Counted from the stretch's first letter, positions 42,370 through 51,249 are shown. The stretch: DNA of 64,000 bases from CAZEDM01 sp964511075 (GCA_964511075.1 CAZEDM010000003.1:124001-188000); one strand, 5' to 3'. Notes: generated from the sequence alone by a model not told the origin. Made by a program: numbers and translations.

Positions 42370-43737
42370 TCAGGTCGATACCTTCTCTTTGTCAGTATGC
42401 TTGTAAATGGTTTCCACGAAAGAAGTGTCGTATTCGCCGCTGATGAAATTGGGATTGGTGAAGATCTCCTTATAGAACGGTATGGTGGTTTTCACGCCTT
42501 CGATGATGAATTCCTCCAGCGCTCTTCTGGTTTTGAGAATAGCCTCCTCCCGTGAATCGCCCGAGGAGATCAGCTTGGCTACCAGCGAATCGTAATAAGA
42601 GGGAATCACATAACCGGCATAAGCATGGGTATCCACCCTGATGCCATGCCCGCCTGGAATATGGAAGCTATTGATTAAGCCGGGGTTGGGCCTGAAGTCT
42701 TTTTCCGGATCCTCTGCGTTTATCCTGCATTCTATGGCATGCCCTTTCAAACTTATGTCTTCCTGAGCACGGGAAAGCTTCTCCCCGGCTGCTATCTTGA
42801 TCTGCTCCTTTAAAAGGTCTATGCCGGTTACCTCCTCAGTCACCGGATGCTCCACCTGTATACGGGTGTTCATCTCCATAAAATAAAAACTGCCCTCCTT
42901 ATCCAGAAGGAACTCGATGGTCCCGGCGCTCTCGTATCCTATGCGGGAGGCACCCAGTACCGCTGCGCCTCCCATTTTCTCTCTGAGAGGCGGGGTCAGA
43001 GCCGGAGAAGGCGACTCCTCAATCAATTTCTGGTGCCTTCGCTGAATGGTGCAATCCCTTTCGCCCAGGTGGATCAGGTGCCCATAACTATCCCCTAATA
43101 CCTGAAACTCTATATGCCTGGGACTTAAAACAAGTCTTTCCATATACACTTCAGGGTTGCCGAAGGCTGCCTGGGCTTCCATCTGAGCCATCTCCAGGCT
43201 CTTTTGGAGGTCTTCGTCATTTTTTGCTATTCTCATCCCCTTTCCCCCCCCACCTCCAGCGGCTTTAATCAACACGGGAAACCCCATGACGGAAGCGATC
43301 TTCTGAGCCTCCTCCAGGTTTTTGATCACTCCCTCGCTTCCCGGGATGACCGGCACGCCAGCCTCTTTCATCTTCTGCTTTGCCATAGCCTTATCGCCCA
43401 TCAATCTGATCATCTGAGAGGTGGGTCCGATGAATTTTATTTTGCAGGACTCGCAGATCTCGGCAAAATCAGCATTCTCCGCCAGAAAGCCGTATCCCGG
43501 ATGAATGGCATCTGAGTTGGTTATCTCCGCGGCGCTGATTATTCTCTTGGGGTCAAGATAGCTTTCCGTGGATTTAGCCGGACCTATGCATACGTCCTCA
43601 TCTGCAAATCTCACATGCAGAGAGTTGGTATCAGCTTCAGAGTGTACCGCTACCGTGGCAATGCCCAGCTCCTTGCATGCCCTTATGACCCTTAAGGCGA
43701 TCTCTCCTCTGTTGGCTATGAGTATCTTTTTGAACAA
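42370..43737 (-). CDS. accC: Biotin carboxylase subunit of acetyl-CoA carboxylase
   Basis: 455 aa ATP-grasp enzyme that carboxylates biotin on BCCP, the first step of fatty acid synthesis. Seen: ILIANRGEIALRVIRACKEL, the Gly-rich loop KAAGGGGGKGMRIA, ERDCTIQRRHQKLIEE, and the EMNTRIQVEHPVTE active-site segment. The start codon is TTG with AGAGGAAG before it. It heads the run leading into gcvH, which is unusual: its partner accB is 1.6 kb upstream, on the far side of pilT. Confidence 0.95.
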   Translation of the reverse strand: MFKKILIANRGEIALRVIRACKELGIATVAVHSEADTNSLHVRFADEDVCIGPAKSTESYLDPKRIISAAEITNSDAIHPGYGFLAENADFAEICESCKIKFIGPTSQMIRLMGDKAMAKQKMKEAGVPVIPGSEGVIKNLEEAQKIASVMGFPVLIKAAGGGGGKGMRIAKNDEDLQKSLEMAQMEAQAAFGNPEVYMERLVLSPRHIEFQVLGDSYGHLIHLGERDCTIQRRHQKLIEESPSPALTPPLREKMGGAAVLGASRIGYESAGTIEFLLDKEGSFYFMEMNTRIQVEHPVTEEVTGIDLLKEQIKIAAGEKLSRAQEDISLKGHAIECRINAEDPEKDFRPNPGLINSFHIPGGHGIRVDTHAYAGYVIPSYYDSLVAKLISSGDSREEAILKTRRALEEFIIEGVKTTIPFYKEIFTNPNFISGEYDTSFVETIYKHTDKEKVST

Positions 43738-43837
43738 GTTGCTTCCTCTTCACGAACCTGTTAAGCCAAAATATTGAATTAAAATTTATCCATTTCTCGA
43801 GAGAATAGCAAGAGAAAATTAAATTTTATTTCCAATG

Positions 43838-43865
43838 GAAAAAGCTCCGAGAGCTTCTCGGAGCT
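43838..43865 (-). terminator. Rho-independent terminator of pilT
   Basis: Perfect 9-bp stem AGCTCCGAG / CTCGGAGCT, 5-nt loop, followed on the minus strand by TTTTT, about 90 bp after the pilT stop. Confidence 0.9.
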
Positions 43866-43954
43866 ATAGAATATGGGAAGCGTATTTTAAAAAGATTTAT
43901 ATCTCTTAGTAGATATTTCCGCCGACTTTTAAGCCACCGTAATGAGGTTATCTC

Positions 43955-45085
43955 CTAACTGCTTTTTTTCTTTCTGGCCAGCTCGAACTCATTCCAGCCT
44001 CTGTCCGCGGCGCCGGTTATGCCCTTTATCCTCAACTCGAAATCATCCGGGTTGGAGCACTGCTGTATCGCTTCCTCGTAGGATATGAATCCATCTTTAT
44101 ACAGATGCATTATGGACTGGTCAAACGATTGCATCCCATACTGGATGTTGCCGCTTTCGATCAGTTCTATCATTAAAGGGGTTTTCATAGGATCGATAAT
44201 GTATTCCTTGACCGAGGCGGTTGAGACCAAGGCCTCGACTGCAGGCACTCTGCCTGGACCATCCGACCGGGGCAGCAGCCTCTGACACACTATAGCCTTG
44301 AGTGTGGCAGCCAGAAGCAGCCTGATCTGTTGATGCTGATGGGGCGGGAAGAAGGAGATTATCCGGTTTATGGTCTCGATGGCATTCAAAGTATGAAGGG
44401 TGGTCAGGACCAGATGACCGGTGTCAGCAGCGGTCAAAGCGATCGACATGGTTTCGAAATCACGTATCTCTCCCACCAGAATCACGTCCGGATCCTGACG
44501 AAGGGCATGCCTCAGGGCAGTCACAAAGCTCTCCGTATCCCCACCCACCTCTCTCTGGCAGATTATGCTCTTTCTGTCTTTGTGGATATACTCGATGGGG
44601 TCCTCGATGGTAAGGATGTTCTCGGACCTGTTGGAATTTATGTGCTCGATCATCGCCGCCAGGGTAGTAGATTTACCACTTCCGGTGGTCCCGGTCAGAA
44701 TTATCATCCCTCTGCGGTTATTAGCCAGGGTTTTTATCACCTGGGGCAGGTTGAGCTCCTCAAACGAAGGCACCAGGGTATGAACGGTTCGCAGGGCAAT
44801 TCCCACCGTACCCCTCTGGCGGTAGAAGTTTATCCTGAACCGACCCATTTTAGAGATGCTCAAGGCTAAATCCAGCTCATTTCTTTTTAAAAACCTATCC
44901 CTCTGCCCCTCGCTCAGGATCTGATTCATTACCTCGTCCATCCCCTCCTGGGTGAGAGCATCACTCTCCAGGGAGAGTAAAGCTCCGTCAACTCTGATGG
45001 TCGGCTTTACTCCTACTCTCAGATGCAAATCAGAGGCTTTCTTAGCCAGCACCTCAGCCAACATCTGTTTCAAGCTCATCTGCAT
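43955..45085 (-). CDS. pilT: Type IV pilus twitching motility (retraction) ATPase
   Basis: 376 aa hexameric ATPase that drives pilus retraction at the inner membrane. I take ATG 45085 (MQMSLKQMLAEVLAKKASDL) because AGGAGG stands six bases before it; the upstream 20 codons of the open frame have no such site. Seen: N-terminal DLHLRVGVKPTIRVDG, Walker A GTTGSGKST, the Asp box TIEDPIEYIH, Walker B DPDVILVGEIRD and the His box TGHLVLTTLHT. The AIRAG-type motif of PilT is not evident. It has its own terminator and lies between accB and accC. Confidence 0.92.
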   Translation of the reverse strand: MQMSLKQMLAEVLAKKASDLHLRVGVKPTIRVDGALLSLESDALTQEGMDEVMNQILSEGQRDRFLKRNELDLALSISKMGRFRINFYRQRGTVGIALRTVHTLVPSFEELNLPQVIKTLANNRRGMIILTGTTGSGKSTTLAAMIEHINSNRSENILTIEDPIEYIHKDRKSIICQREVGGDTESFVTALRHALRQDPDVILVGEIRDFETMSIALTAADTGHLVLTTLHTLNAIETINRIISFFPPHQHQQIRLLLAATLKAIVCQRLLPRSDGPGRVPAVEALVSTASVKEYIIDPMKTPLMIELIESGNIQYGMQSFDQSIMHLYKDGFISYEEAIQQCSNPDDFELRIKGITGAADRGWNEFELARKKKSS

Positions 45086-45237
45086 TTTTAACCTCCTGGT
45101 ATGAAACTTCCTCTTCATTATATTTTCGGCTGAACCGACTGACAACTTGACATGCTAAAAATCGAAAGCTAGGGCTCTTAAGAAGCACTGATAATTTTTA
45201 CCAGGATGATTGTCTCTAAGGGGAATTACTACTGAAA

Positions 45238-45270
45238 TTAAAAAGGTGCCAGACGTAAGATCCTGACACC
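45238..45270 (-). terminator. Rho-independent terminator of accB
   Basis: Stem GGTGTCAG / CTGGCACC (one mismatch) followed on the minus strand by TTTTTAATTT, about 40 bp after the accB stop. Confidence 0.8.
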
Positions 45271-45310
45271 AGGTCGGAGTTAAAAATTGGGAATTTAAGG
45301 CTTCGCTTCT

Positions 45311-45796
45311 CTACAGAGGCTCGATCTGGAAAAGGGTTTGTCCAAATTCGACCGGTTTTCCGTTCTCCACTAATATCTTGACCACCCTTCCTGCCACTTC
45401 CGATTCGATCTCGTTCATCAGTTTCATAGCTTCCACGATACACACTACCTGTCCTGCGCCTATTACCTGGCCGACCTCCACGTAGGGCTTGGCTCCCGGC
45501 GCTGGAGCACGGTAAAAGGTTCCCACCATAGGCGATTTAATCGACAGGAAATTATCCTTTACCCCCTCGGGTTTTGTGACCTCTACAGAGACCGATACCG
45601 GCTCCTCCTTAGGTGTTGCTACTGCTGCGGGCTTTTCAGGGGAGGGATTGACGATAAGATGGGAGGGGCTGTGAGGGTTCTGGTGATTTACCCTGCGGGT
45701 GATTTTGACTTTGCGCCCGAAGGTGGTCACCTCCAGCTCGTCTATATTGCTTTCCTCTACGATTCTAATTAATTTTCTGATTTTCGATTCTAACAT
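45311..45796 (-). CDS. accB: Biotin carboxyl carrier protein of acetyl-CoA carboxylase
   Basis: 161 aa. Seen: N-terminal helix IRKLIRIVEESNIDELEVTT, a Pro/Ala/Glu-rich flexible linker (about 40-80), and the biotinyl domain with Lys125 in VEAMKLMNEIE plus the preceding thumb SPMVGTFYRAPAPGAKPYVE, which marks it as AccB. It follows the proline peptidase gene, the order known from many bacteria (peptidase-efp-accB-accC), though efp is absent here. Confidence 0.95.
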   Translation of the reverse strand: MLESKIRKLIRIVEESNIDELEVTTFGRKVKITRRVNHQNPHSPSHLIVNPSPEKPAAVATPKEEPVSVSVEVTKPEGVKDNFLSIKSPMVGTFYRAPAPGAKPYVEVGQVIGAGQVVCIVEAMKLMNEIESEVAGRVVKILVENGKPVEFGQTLFQIEPL

Positions 45797-45880
45797 TACT
45801 CACCCCTTTCTACCAGGGTTTCTAAACATCTTACCAATTAAACCTCTTCGGAGTTTTCTCCTTCAAAAATTATATGAAAT

Positions 45881-46954
45881 TTAATAAACTTCCAACAGCT
45901 CCTTATCTATCTGAGTTAAAACCTTACAACCATTATGAGTAATAACCACATCGTCCTCAATCCTGACTCCACCCCATCCGGGAAGATATATCCCCGGCTC
46001 TATGGTCACAACCATTCCCGGCTTGAGCATCTCCTGGCTTCTGGTACCAACACCCGGGTATTCGTGCACCACAAGCCCTATGCCGTGACCCAAGCCATGC
46101 CCGAAATAATCCCTGTAACCTGCTCTTCCTATGACCTGCCGGGCAATTTTATCCAGCTCTGCTCCTCTCATCCCGGAGCGAGCCTTCTCGATAGCCACAG
46201 TCTGGGCTTTCAAAACCAGGCTGTATATCTTTTTCTGCCTGCTGGTAGCTTTACCCAGAACCACTGTCCGGGTTATGTCGCATACATACCCCTCATAGGA
46301 TGCGCCGAAATCGAAGGTGATAAACTCTCCACTTTTAAACCTTTTGGCAGAGGCCCTGGCATGGGGCATAGCAGAGCGTATGCCTGAAGCCACGATCGGT
46401 TCAAAGGCAGAGCCGCTCCCTCCGTTTTTTCTGCTCCTGTATTCAATCTCAGCTGAGATGTCCAATTCCTTAACCCCGGGTTTGATCAACGGAAGAATAT
46501 CCTGGAAAACCTTTGCCCCTATCTTAGATGCCATCTTGATATTTTTTATCTCCTGCGGCTCCTTTATCGCCCTCATCCATTCGACTATATCCTCGGTTGG
46601 TACCCACAGGACCCCGGGCAGAAGCGATCTGAGTTTTTCAGACTGATTGAAGCTCAGGTGATGTGCCTCAAAACCGGCTTTGAGCCTTTTGCTTTTAAAC
46701 AGGTCGATTTCCGTCAGAAAGGAAATCAATTCGCGATTGGCAATTTTCACCCTGGCGCCCTTGACTTCTTTTTTTACCTGCTCTTTATACCTGAAATCAG
46801 TCAGGAAAATCGACTCGTCTCCTGTGATTAGAAGCAAGCCGTTGGAGCCCGTATATCCGCAAAGGTATCTCAGGTTGGCAGGAAGGGACACCAGAAGCAG
46901 ATCCAGGTTCTCCCCTGCTATTTTCTTCTTTAGTTTTTCTATTCTATTTTTCAC
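45881..46954 (-). CDS. M24B family Xaa-Pro aminopeptidase
   Basis: 357 aa cytoplasmic dinuclear metallopeptidase removing N-terminal residues before proline. Seen: creatinase-like N-terminal domain (LDLLLVSLPANLRYLCGYTG), then the pita-bread fold with metal ligands in TFDFGASYEGYVCDITRTV, the His in FGHGLGHGIGLVVHEYPGVG, and Glu residues in TIEPGIYLPGWGGVRIEDDV. A promoter of good quality lies about 110 bp upstream, so this and accB form a two-gene operon. Confidence 0.93.
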   Translation of the reverse strand: MKNRIEKLKKKIAGENLDLLLVSLPANLRYLCGYTGSNGLLLITGDESIFLTDFRYKEQVKKEVKGARVKIANRELISFLTEIDLFKSKRLKAGFEAHHLSFNQSEKLRSLLPGVLWVPTEDIVEWMRAIKEPQEIKNIKMASKIGAKVFQDILPLIKPGVKELDISAEIEYRSRKNGGSGSAFEPIVASGIRSAMPHARASAKRFKSGEFITFDFGASYEGYVCDITRTVVLGKATSRQKKIYSLVLKAQTVAIEKARSGMRGAELDKIARQVIGRAGYRDYFGHGLGHGIGLVVHEYPGVGTRSQEMLKPGMVVTIEPGIYLPGWGGVRIEDDVVITHNGCKVLTQIDKELLEVY

Positions 46955-47063
46955 TTCTCTTGATCCTGCAATTTCTACTTCTCTTAGAGTTTAACTCCGC
47001 CTTTACTAAACACTACTCTATCTGCGGACAAAGTAATCTTAAATCTAAGCAGAGTTATCATTC

Positions 47064-47092
47064 AGAATAATATCAGGAGATAGGTGTGTCAA
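47064..47092 (-). promoter_or_regulatory. Sigma-70-type promoter of the peptidase-accB operon
   Basis: Minus strand TTGACA (47087-47092), 17-nt spacer, TATTCT (47064-47069; 4 of 6). Confidence 0.55.
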
Positions 47093-47122
47093 GTAAAAAA
47101 TTCGCTCCTTGAAGGGATTAAA

Positions 47123-47602
47123 TTAAATACGAATTCTTCTAACTATAGTTTGAATGATATTTCTGGTGGATTTACCTCTGACCATTTTTATGCTCAATAC
47201 TTTTCCGCCGTGAGATTCCACTATCTTTTTCCCCACGATGTCTTTCACTTTCCAATCACCTCCCTTGACCAGATAATCCGGCAGCAATCTGGAGATGAGC
47301 TTAAGGGGAGTCGATTCCTTAAAAATGCAGACGTAATCCACAAAATAAAGTGAAGCCAAGATCACGGCTCTGTCTTTCTGGCTCTGGACAGGTCTCCCCT
47401 TTCCCTTTATCCTTCTGACGGAGGTGTCGCTGTTGAGCCCGACTATGAGGATGTCTCCCAATCTCTTCGCCTTTTTTAAATATTCTATATGCCCGCGATG
47501 CAGAAGGTCAAAACAGCCGTTGGTGAAAACCACTTTCTTATTCTCTTCCCTGGCTTTAGTTCTGATTCTTGTAAGCTCTGTTAACCTGACTACTCTTCCC
47601 AT
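47123..47602 (-). CDS. rfaE2: D-glycero-beta-D-manno-heptose 1-phosphate adenylyltransferase
   Basis: 159 aa nucleotidyltransferase that activates heptose 1-phosphate to ADP-heptose for the LPS inner core. Seen: VFTNGCFDLLHRGHIEYLKK with the HxGH motif, GLNSDTSVRRIKGKGRPV, KGGDWKVKDIVG and the closing RGKSTRNIIQTI. It corresponds to the C-terminal half of E. coli HldE. The matching kinase gene ends 68 bp upstream on the same strand, so the two functions are split but cotranscribed. Confidence 0.94.
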   Translation of the reverse strand: MGRVVRLTELTRIRTKAREENKKVVFTNGCFDLLHRGHIEYLKKAKRLGDILIVGLNSDTSVRRIKGKGRPVQSQKDRAVILASLYFVDYVCIFKESTPLKLISRLLPDYLVKGGDWKVKDIVGKKIVESHGGKVLSIKMVRGKSTRNIIQTIVRRIRI

Positions 47603-47670
47603 TTGTTCTGTTCTTCCTGAGTCCGTGTGAGGTATTGATGAATCGCCATTAATCAGGCTTTAGGATAATT

Positions 47671-48672
47671 TTATTCGGTATAATTTTTCAGATCCCGATA
47701 TAATTCCTCTTTGCTTGCCTGGGCAGTGCCTACCTCACCCACAACTATTCCTGCTGCGTGATTGGAGATCAAAGCCGCTTCTTCCATAGAGGCTCCTGCG
47801 GCAATGGCACAGGTAAAGGATGAGATCACCGTATCTCCTGCCCCGGTAACATCGTAGACCTCCCGTGCCACAGTGGGGAAATGAGTGAGCCTCTGATTGT
47901 TTTCGAAAAGTGACATCCCTTTTTCGCCGCGGGTTATGAGCAGCGCTTCAGCCTCGAGTTTTTTTAACAGCCCCCAGCCTACTTCCTCCAGGCTGGTTTC
48001 GTCCTTTATCCTCTTACCGTAGGCAAAGCCGGCTTCAGCATGATTTGGAGTTATAAGAGAGACCCTTTTGTAATTCATAAAATGAGTCTCCTTGGGGTCT
48101 ACAGAGATGAAGATATTCTTTTCCTTGGCCAGGCTGATGACTTCATTCAGAAGATCCAGGCTGATCACTCCCTTACCATAATCCGAGATCAAAATGGCGG
48201 AGATATTTTCCCCTTTGACTTTTGCTTTTATGAAGTTGACCAGTTTAGAGGTTAGCTCTGCTGATAGCTCCTCGGTCTTTTCACGGTCAGCCCTTACCAC
48301 CTGCTGGCTATGAGCGATAATCCTGGTCTTGGTTGTGGTCTGCCGCATTCCGTCTGTAAAGATTCCCTGGGTTTGAATTCCCGAACGGGCAAGGGTATCT
48401 TTCAGGGTCTCACCGTTTCTGTCCTTTCCCACAACACCCACCAGGATAGGGATTTCTCCCAAGGATTTCACGTTAAGAGCCACGTTGGCTGCTCCACCCA
48501 GCTTCAGGGACTCGTTTACGATCTCCACCACCGGCACCGGTGCCTCAGGCGAAATACGGCTCACATTGCCCCACATATACTCATCCAGCATAAGATCCCC
48601 CAGGATCAATACCCTCTGTCCTCCTAAATTACTGAAGATCTCCTCCAGCCTGCGGGCTGATATCCTCTCCAT
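47671..48672 (-). CDS. rfaE1: D-glycero-beta-D-manno-heptose-7-phosphate kinase
   Basis: 333 aa PfkB-fold kinase equivalent to the N-terminal half of HldE. Seen: LILGDLMLDEYMWGNVSRIS, the substrate lid SPEAPVPVVEI, AANVALNVKSLG, DYGKGVIS and the catalytic GAGDTVISSF motif. It phosphorylates heptose 7-phosphate at C1; the GmhB phosphatase needed between the two steps is not in the window. Divergent from the DUF3467 gene. Confidence 0.94.
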   Translation of the reverse strand: MERISARRLEEIFSNLGGQRVLILGDLMLDEYMWGNVSRISPEAPVPVVEIVNESLKLGGAANVALNVKSLGEIPILVGVVGKDRNGETLKDTLARSGIQTQGIFTDGMRQTTTKTRIIAHSQQVVRADREKTEELSAELTSKLVNFIKAKVKGENISAILISDYGKGVISLDLLNEVISLAKEKNIFISVDPKETHFMNYKRVSLITPNHAEAGFAYGKRIKDETSLEEVGWGLLKKLEAEALLITRGEKGMSLFENNQRLTHFPTVAREVYDVTGAGDTVISSFTCAIAAGASMEEAALISNHAAGIVVGEVGTAQASKEELYRDLKNYTE

Positions 48673-48736
48673 AACATTTACCTGATTGTTACCGGCTGCT
48701 TGATATCTCTACGGATAGATTATTTCACCTTTGTTC

Positions 48737-48764
48737 TTGACATAGGATTTTAATATATTAGAAT
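48737..48764 (+). promoter_or_regulatory. Sigma-70-type promoter of the DUF3467 gene
   Basis: TTGACA (48737-48742), 16-nt spacer, TAGAAT (48759-48764; 5 of 6). One of the clearest promoters in the window, about 40 nt before ATG 48808. Confidence 0.7.
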
Positions 48765-48807
48765 AGGTTTCAAATGCAAATACATTTTATGAAGAGGAGA
48801 CAAGGAT

Positions 48808-49131
48808 ATGGAGATAAAACATCAGCAAATTAACGTGGAACTGGGTGAGAAGGAATCAGAGGGGATATATTCCAATCTGGCATTGATCTCTCACTCCCCC
48901 TCCGAGATCATAATAGATTTTGCCAGGGTGATGCCCGGCGTTCCCAAGGCCAAGGTTTACGCCCGGATCGTGATGACTCCTGCTCATGCCAAGATGCTTT
49001 TGAACGCCCTGCAGGATAATATCAAGAAATTCGAATCACAGTTCGGCGTTATAAAGATAGTGGGAAAGGAAGGGAAAGAGATAGGATTCAGCCGGGGAAC
49101 AGGTGAGGGGACGGAACAGCCCCAAAAATAG
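48808..49131 (+). CDS. DUF3467 protein
   Basis: 107 aa cytoplasmic protein. Seen: the DUF3467 pattern EGIYSNLALISHSPSEIIID with FARVMPGVPKAKVYARIVMT and PAHAKMLLNALQDNIKKFES. The family is small, widespread in FCB and deltaproteobacterial genomes, and of unknown function. It has its own strong promoter and GAGGAGAC before the ATG. The GH57 gene starts 101 bp downstream in the same direction. Confidence 0.88.
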   Translation: MEIKHQQINVELGEKESEGIYSNLALISHSPSEIIIDFARVMPGVPKAKVYARIVMTPAHAKMLLNALQDNIKKFESQFGVIKIVGKEGKEIGFSRGTGEGTEQPQK

Positions 49132-49232
49132 AATCAGCCGCTGTCCCGGTTTATTAGTTCCCAATCGACGGGAAGAGAAAGCCCAAGAATCAGGCAGCCG
49201 CAATGAAAAACTAATAGAGAAAGGAACTCAAG

Positions 49233-50978
49233 ATGTCCCAGAATACAATTGGAAGTTTTACCTTCGTCCTGCATTTTCACCTGCCCTACGTCATAGCACA
49301 CGGAAAATGGCCTCACGGTATGGACTGGTTGAGCGAGGCTGCCTCGGAATGCTATATCCCTATATTGAATGTGCTGAATGAGCTGATCGCCGAGGGCTTT
49401 TCCCCTAAATTGACCCTGGGCATAACTCCGGTTCTGACCGAACAGTTATCCGACGAATCTTTCAGGTCTGAGCTTTCCTCTTATCTGGAGCAGAAGACCA
49501 AAGCGGCAGAGATAGACATTCAGGAGTTCACCCGTTATAACCGAACCAATCTTCTCTCCTTAGCCCGGATGTGGAGAGAGTATTATTCAAAGGTAAAGAA
49601 TGATTTTGAAAACAGATATGACCGTGATATAGTCGGGGCTTTCAAAAAATTACAGGATCAAGGGCATATCGAGATAATAACCTGCGCCGCAACCCACGGT
49701 TACCTGCCCTTGCTCTCACAGGATACCTCGGTTCAGGCTCAAGTCAAGCAGGGAGTTGCAACTTATCAGAAATTTTACGGTAGAAAGCCCAGAGGAATCT
49801 GGCTTCCTGAATGTGCTTATCGTCCCCGCTATAAATGGCTTCCACCTATTCAGACGGAGGGAATAAAAGAACCTTATCCCCGTAAAGGAATAGATGAATT
49901 CCTGACTGAGAACGGAATTGGGTATTTCATCGTCGACTCTGCGCTGCTGAAGGGAGGCAAGGCTATAGGAGTCTATATTGACCGGTTCCAGGCCCTGCAG
50001 CAATTGTGGGGACAGTTTGAAAAAGAATACAAGCCAAGAGAAGAGGAGCTGGATAAAACTCCCCGGGAGATCTATTTGGTTTCCTCCTCGGTGGAGGGGA
50101 AAAAACCGGTTGCCATCTTCACCCGTGATCCGGAAACGGGCTTACAGGTGTGGAGCGGAGAATGGGGTTATCCCGGAGACGGAAACTACCTGGATTTTCA
50201 TAAAAAACATTTTCCCGGAGGACACCGTTACTGGAAGATCACCTCAGCCAAGAGCGACCTGGCAGATAAATGGGAATATTATCCGAAAGACGCCCAGGCA
50301 CGGGTGCCGGAAAACGCCAGCCATTACAAGGGAATAGTCAGGAGACTTTTGAGCGAATATCATCAGAAGTCGGGGAAAGGGGGAATAGTCTGCGCTCCTT
50401 ATGACGCGGAGCTTTTCGGTCACTGGTGGTTCGAGGGGACCCAGTTTTTGAAACTTGTTCTGAGGTATATTGCAGAGGACCCGGAGATAGAGCTGACCAC
50501 CTGTTCACGCTTTCTGGAGCAAGCCAAGCCCTCACAGGTTATCTCCCTGCCCGAAGGCTCCTGGGGAGAAGGAGGGTATCATTACATCTGGCTGAACCAG
50601 TGGACCGAATGGACCTGGAGACATATCTATAAGGATGAACAAAAGATGCAAGCCTTGGCCCGAAGATTTAAAGATACCAGTGACGAAAATCTGCTCAAGA
50701 TATTAAAACAGGCGGCCAGGGAGCTGCTGCTTTTGCAGGCATCCGACTGGCAGTTTCTAATCTCCACCTGGAGCGCCAGGGATTATGCGGAGCTGAGGCT
50801 TACCGAGCATCATCAGAATTTTCTAAGGCTTTCTGAGATGGCGGAGAAGTACGGCACCGGAGAATACGTGGATCCGGGCGAATGGACTTTTTTGGGAGAT
50901 TGCGAAGCCCGGGACAATCTATTCAAGGATATAAAGCTGGAGTGGTTTGCAGAAGTGGAGTATCCGGCGGATAAATAA
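49233..50978 (+). CDS. GH57/DUF1957 glycoside hydrolase, probable glycogen branching enzyme
   Basis: 581 aa. Seen: FTFVLHFHLPYVIAHGKWPH with the HxH family start, the catalytic nucleophile motif RGIWLPECAYRP (Glu near residue 193), the acid motif YDAELFGHWWFEG, and a C-terminal helical domain with WGEGGYHYIWLNQWTEWTWR. This set belongs to GH57 1,4-alpha-glucan branching enzymes carrying the DUF1957 domain. It would build alpha-1,6 branches in stored glucan. No glgA/glgP neighbour is present. A terminator-like palindrome with T5 lies 24 bp after the stop. Confidence 0.9.
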   Translation: MSQNTIGSFTFVLHFHLPYVIAHGKWPHGMDWLSEAASECYIPILNVLNELIAEGFSPKLTLGITPVLTEQLSDESFRSELSSYLEQKTKAAEIDIQEFTRYNRTNLLSLARMWREYYSKVKNDFENRYDRDIVGAFKKLQDQGHIEIITCAATHGYLPLLSQDTSVQAQVKQGVATYQKFYGRKPRGIWLPECAYRPRYKWLPPIQTEGIKEPYPRKGIDEFLTENGIGYFIVDSALLKGGKAIGVYIDRFQALQQLWGQFEKEYKPREEELDKTPREIYLVSSSVEGKKPVAIFTRDPETGLQVWSGEWGYPGDGNYLDFHKKHFPGGHRYWKITSAKSDLADKWEYYPKDAQARVPENASHYKGIVRRLLSEYHQKSGKGGIVCAPYDAELFGHWWFEGTQFLKLVLRYIAEDPEIELTTCSRFLEQAKPSQVISLPEGSWGEGGYHYIWLNQWTEWTWRHIYKDEQKMQALARRFKDTSDENLLKILKQAARELLLLQASDWQFLISTWSARDYAELRLTEHHQNFLRLSEMAEKYGTGEYVDPGEWTFLGDCEARDNLFKDIKLEWFAEVEYPADK

Positions 50979-51001
50979 TTGTTAAAATCATAATATCGTA
51001 G

Positions 51002-51028
51002 TGCGACCCTTTCAGGGTCGCAATTTTT
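51002..51028 (+). terminator. Terminator-like palindrome after the GH57 gene
   Basis: TGCGACCCT-ttc-AGGGTCGCA, a perfect 9-bp stem, followed by A and TTTTT. The stem word also occurs at 28235-28260, so this terminator may be a member of a dispersed repeat family. Confidence 0.7.
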
Positions 51029-51163
51029 GTAGAGGCATCCCGCCGTTGGCGGGACAACGTGCCTCTACTTTCTCATACTCTGCGAAAAAAGAGACGCATG
51101 CAATGCGTCTCTACTTATTCTTACCATAGGACAGAACCCACCTCAGGCGGGTTCTGTCCCTAC
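51029..51163. repeat. Three further palindromes in tandem
   Basis: After the terminator come TAGAGGCA...TGCCTCTA with an inner CCCGCC-gtt-GGCGGG (51031-51067), GAGACGCAT-gca-ATGCGTCTC followed by TAC (51091-51114), and GGACAGAACCC...GGGTTCTGTCC followed by CTAC (51129-51163). Four repeat families thus stand side by side within 165 bp. Confidence 0.85.
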
Positions 51164-51181
51164 GATTATAAACCCATATAT

Positions 51182-51217
51182 AAAAAAATCAGGGTGGAGA
51201 TTTCATCTCCACCCTGA
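51182..51217 (-). terminator. Rho-independent terminator of the outer-membrane barrel gene
   Basis: Perfect 13-bp stem TCAGGGTGGAGAT / ATCTCCACCCTGA with a 3-nt loop, followed on the minus strand by seven T. Confidence 0.93.
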
Positions 51218-51249
51218 AATTCAGAAACGATATAATTCTAAGTCGCGCT

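Noticed and set aside
43738..43837. Glycine riboswitch before the accC-gcv run
   Set aside because: The short leader holds none of the tandem aptamer features I would expect, and the first gene is accC, not a gcv gene.
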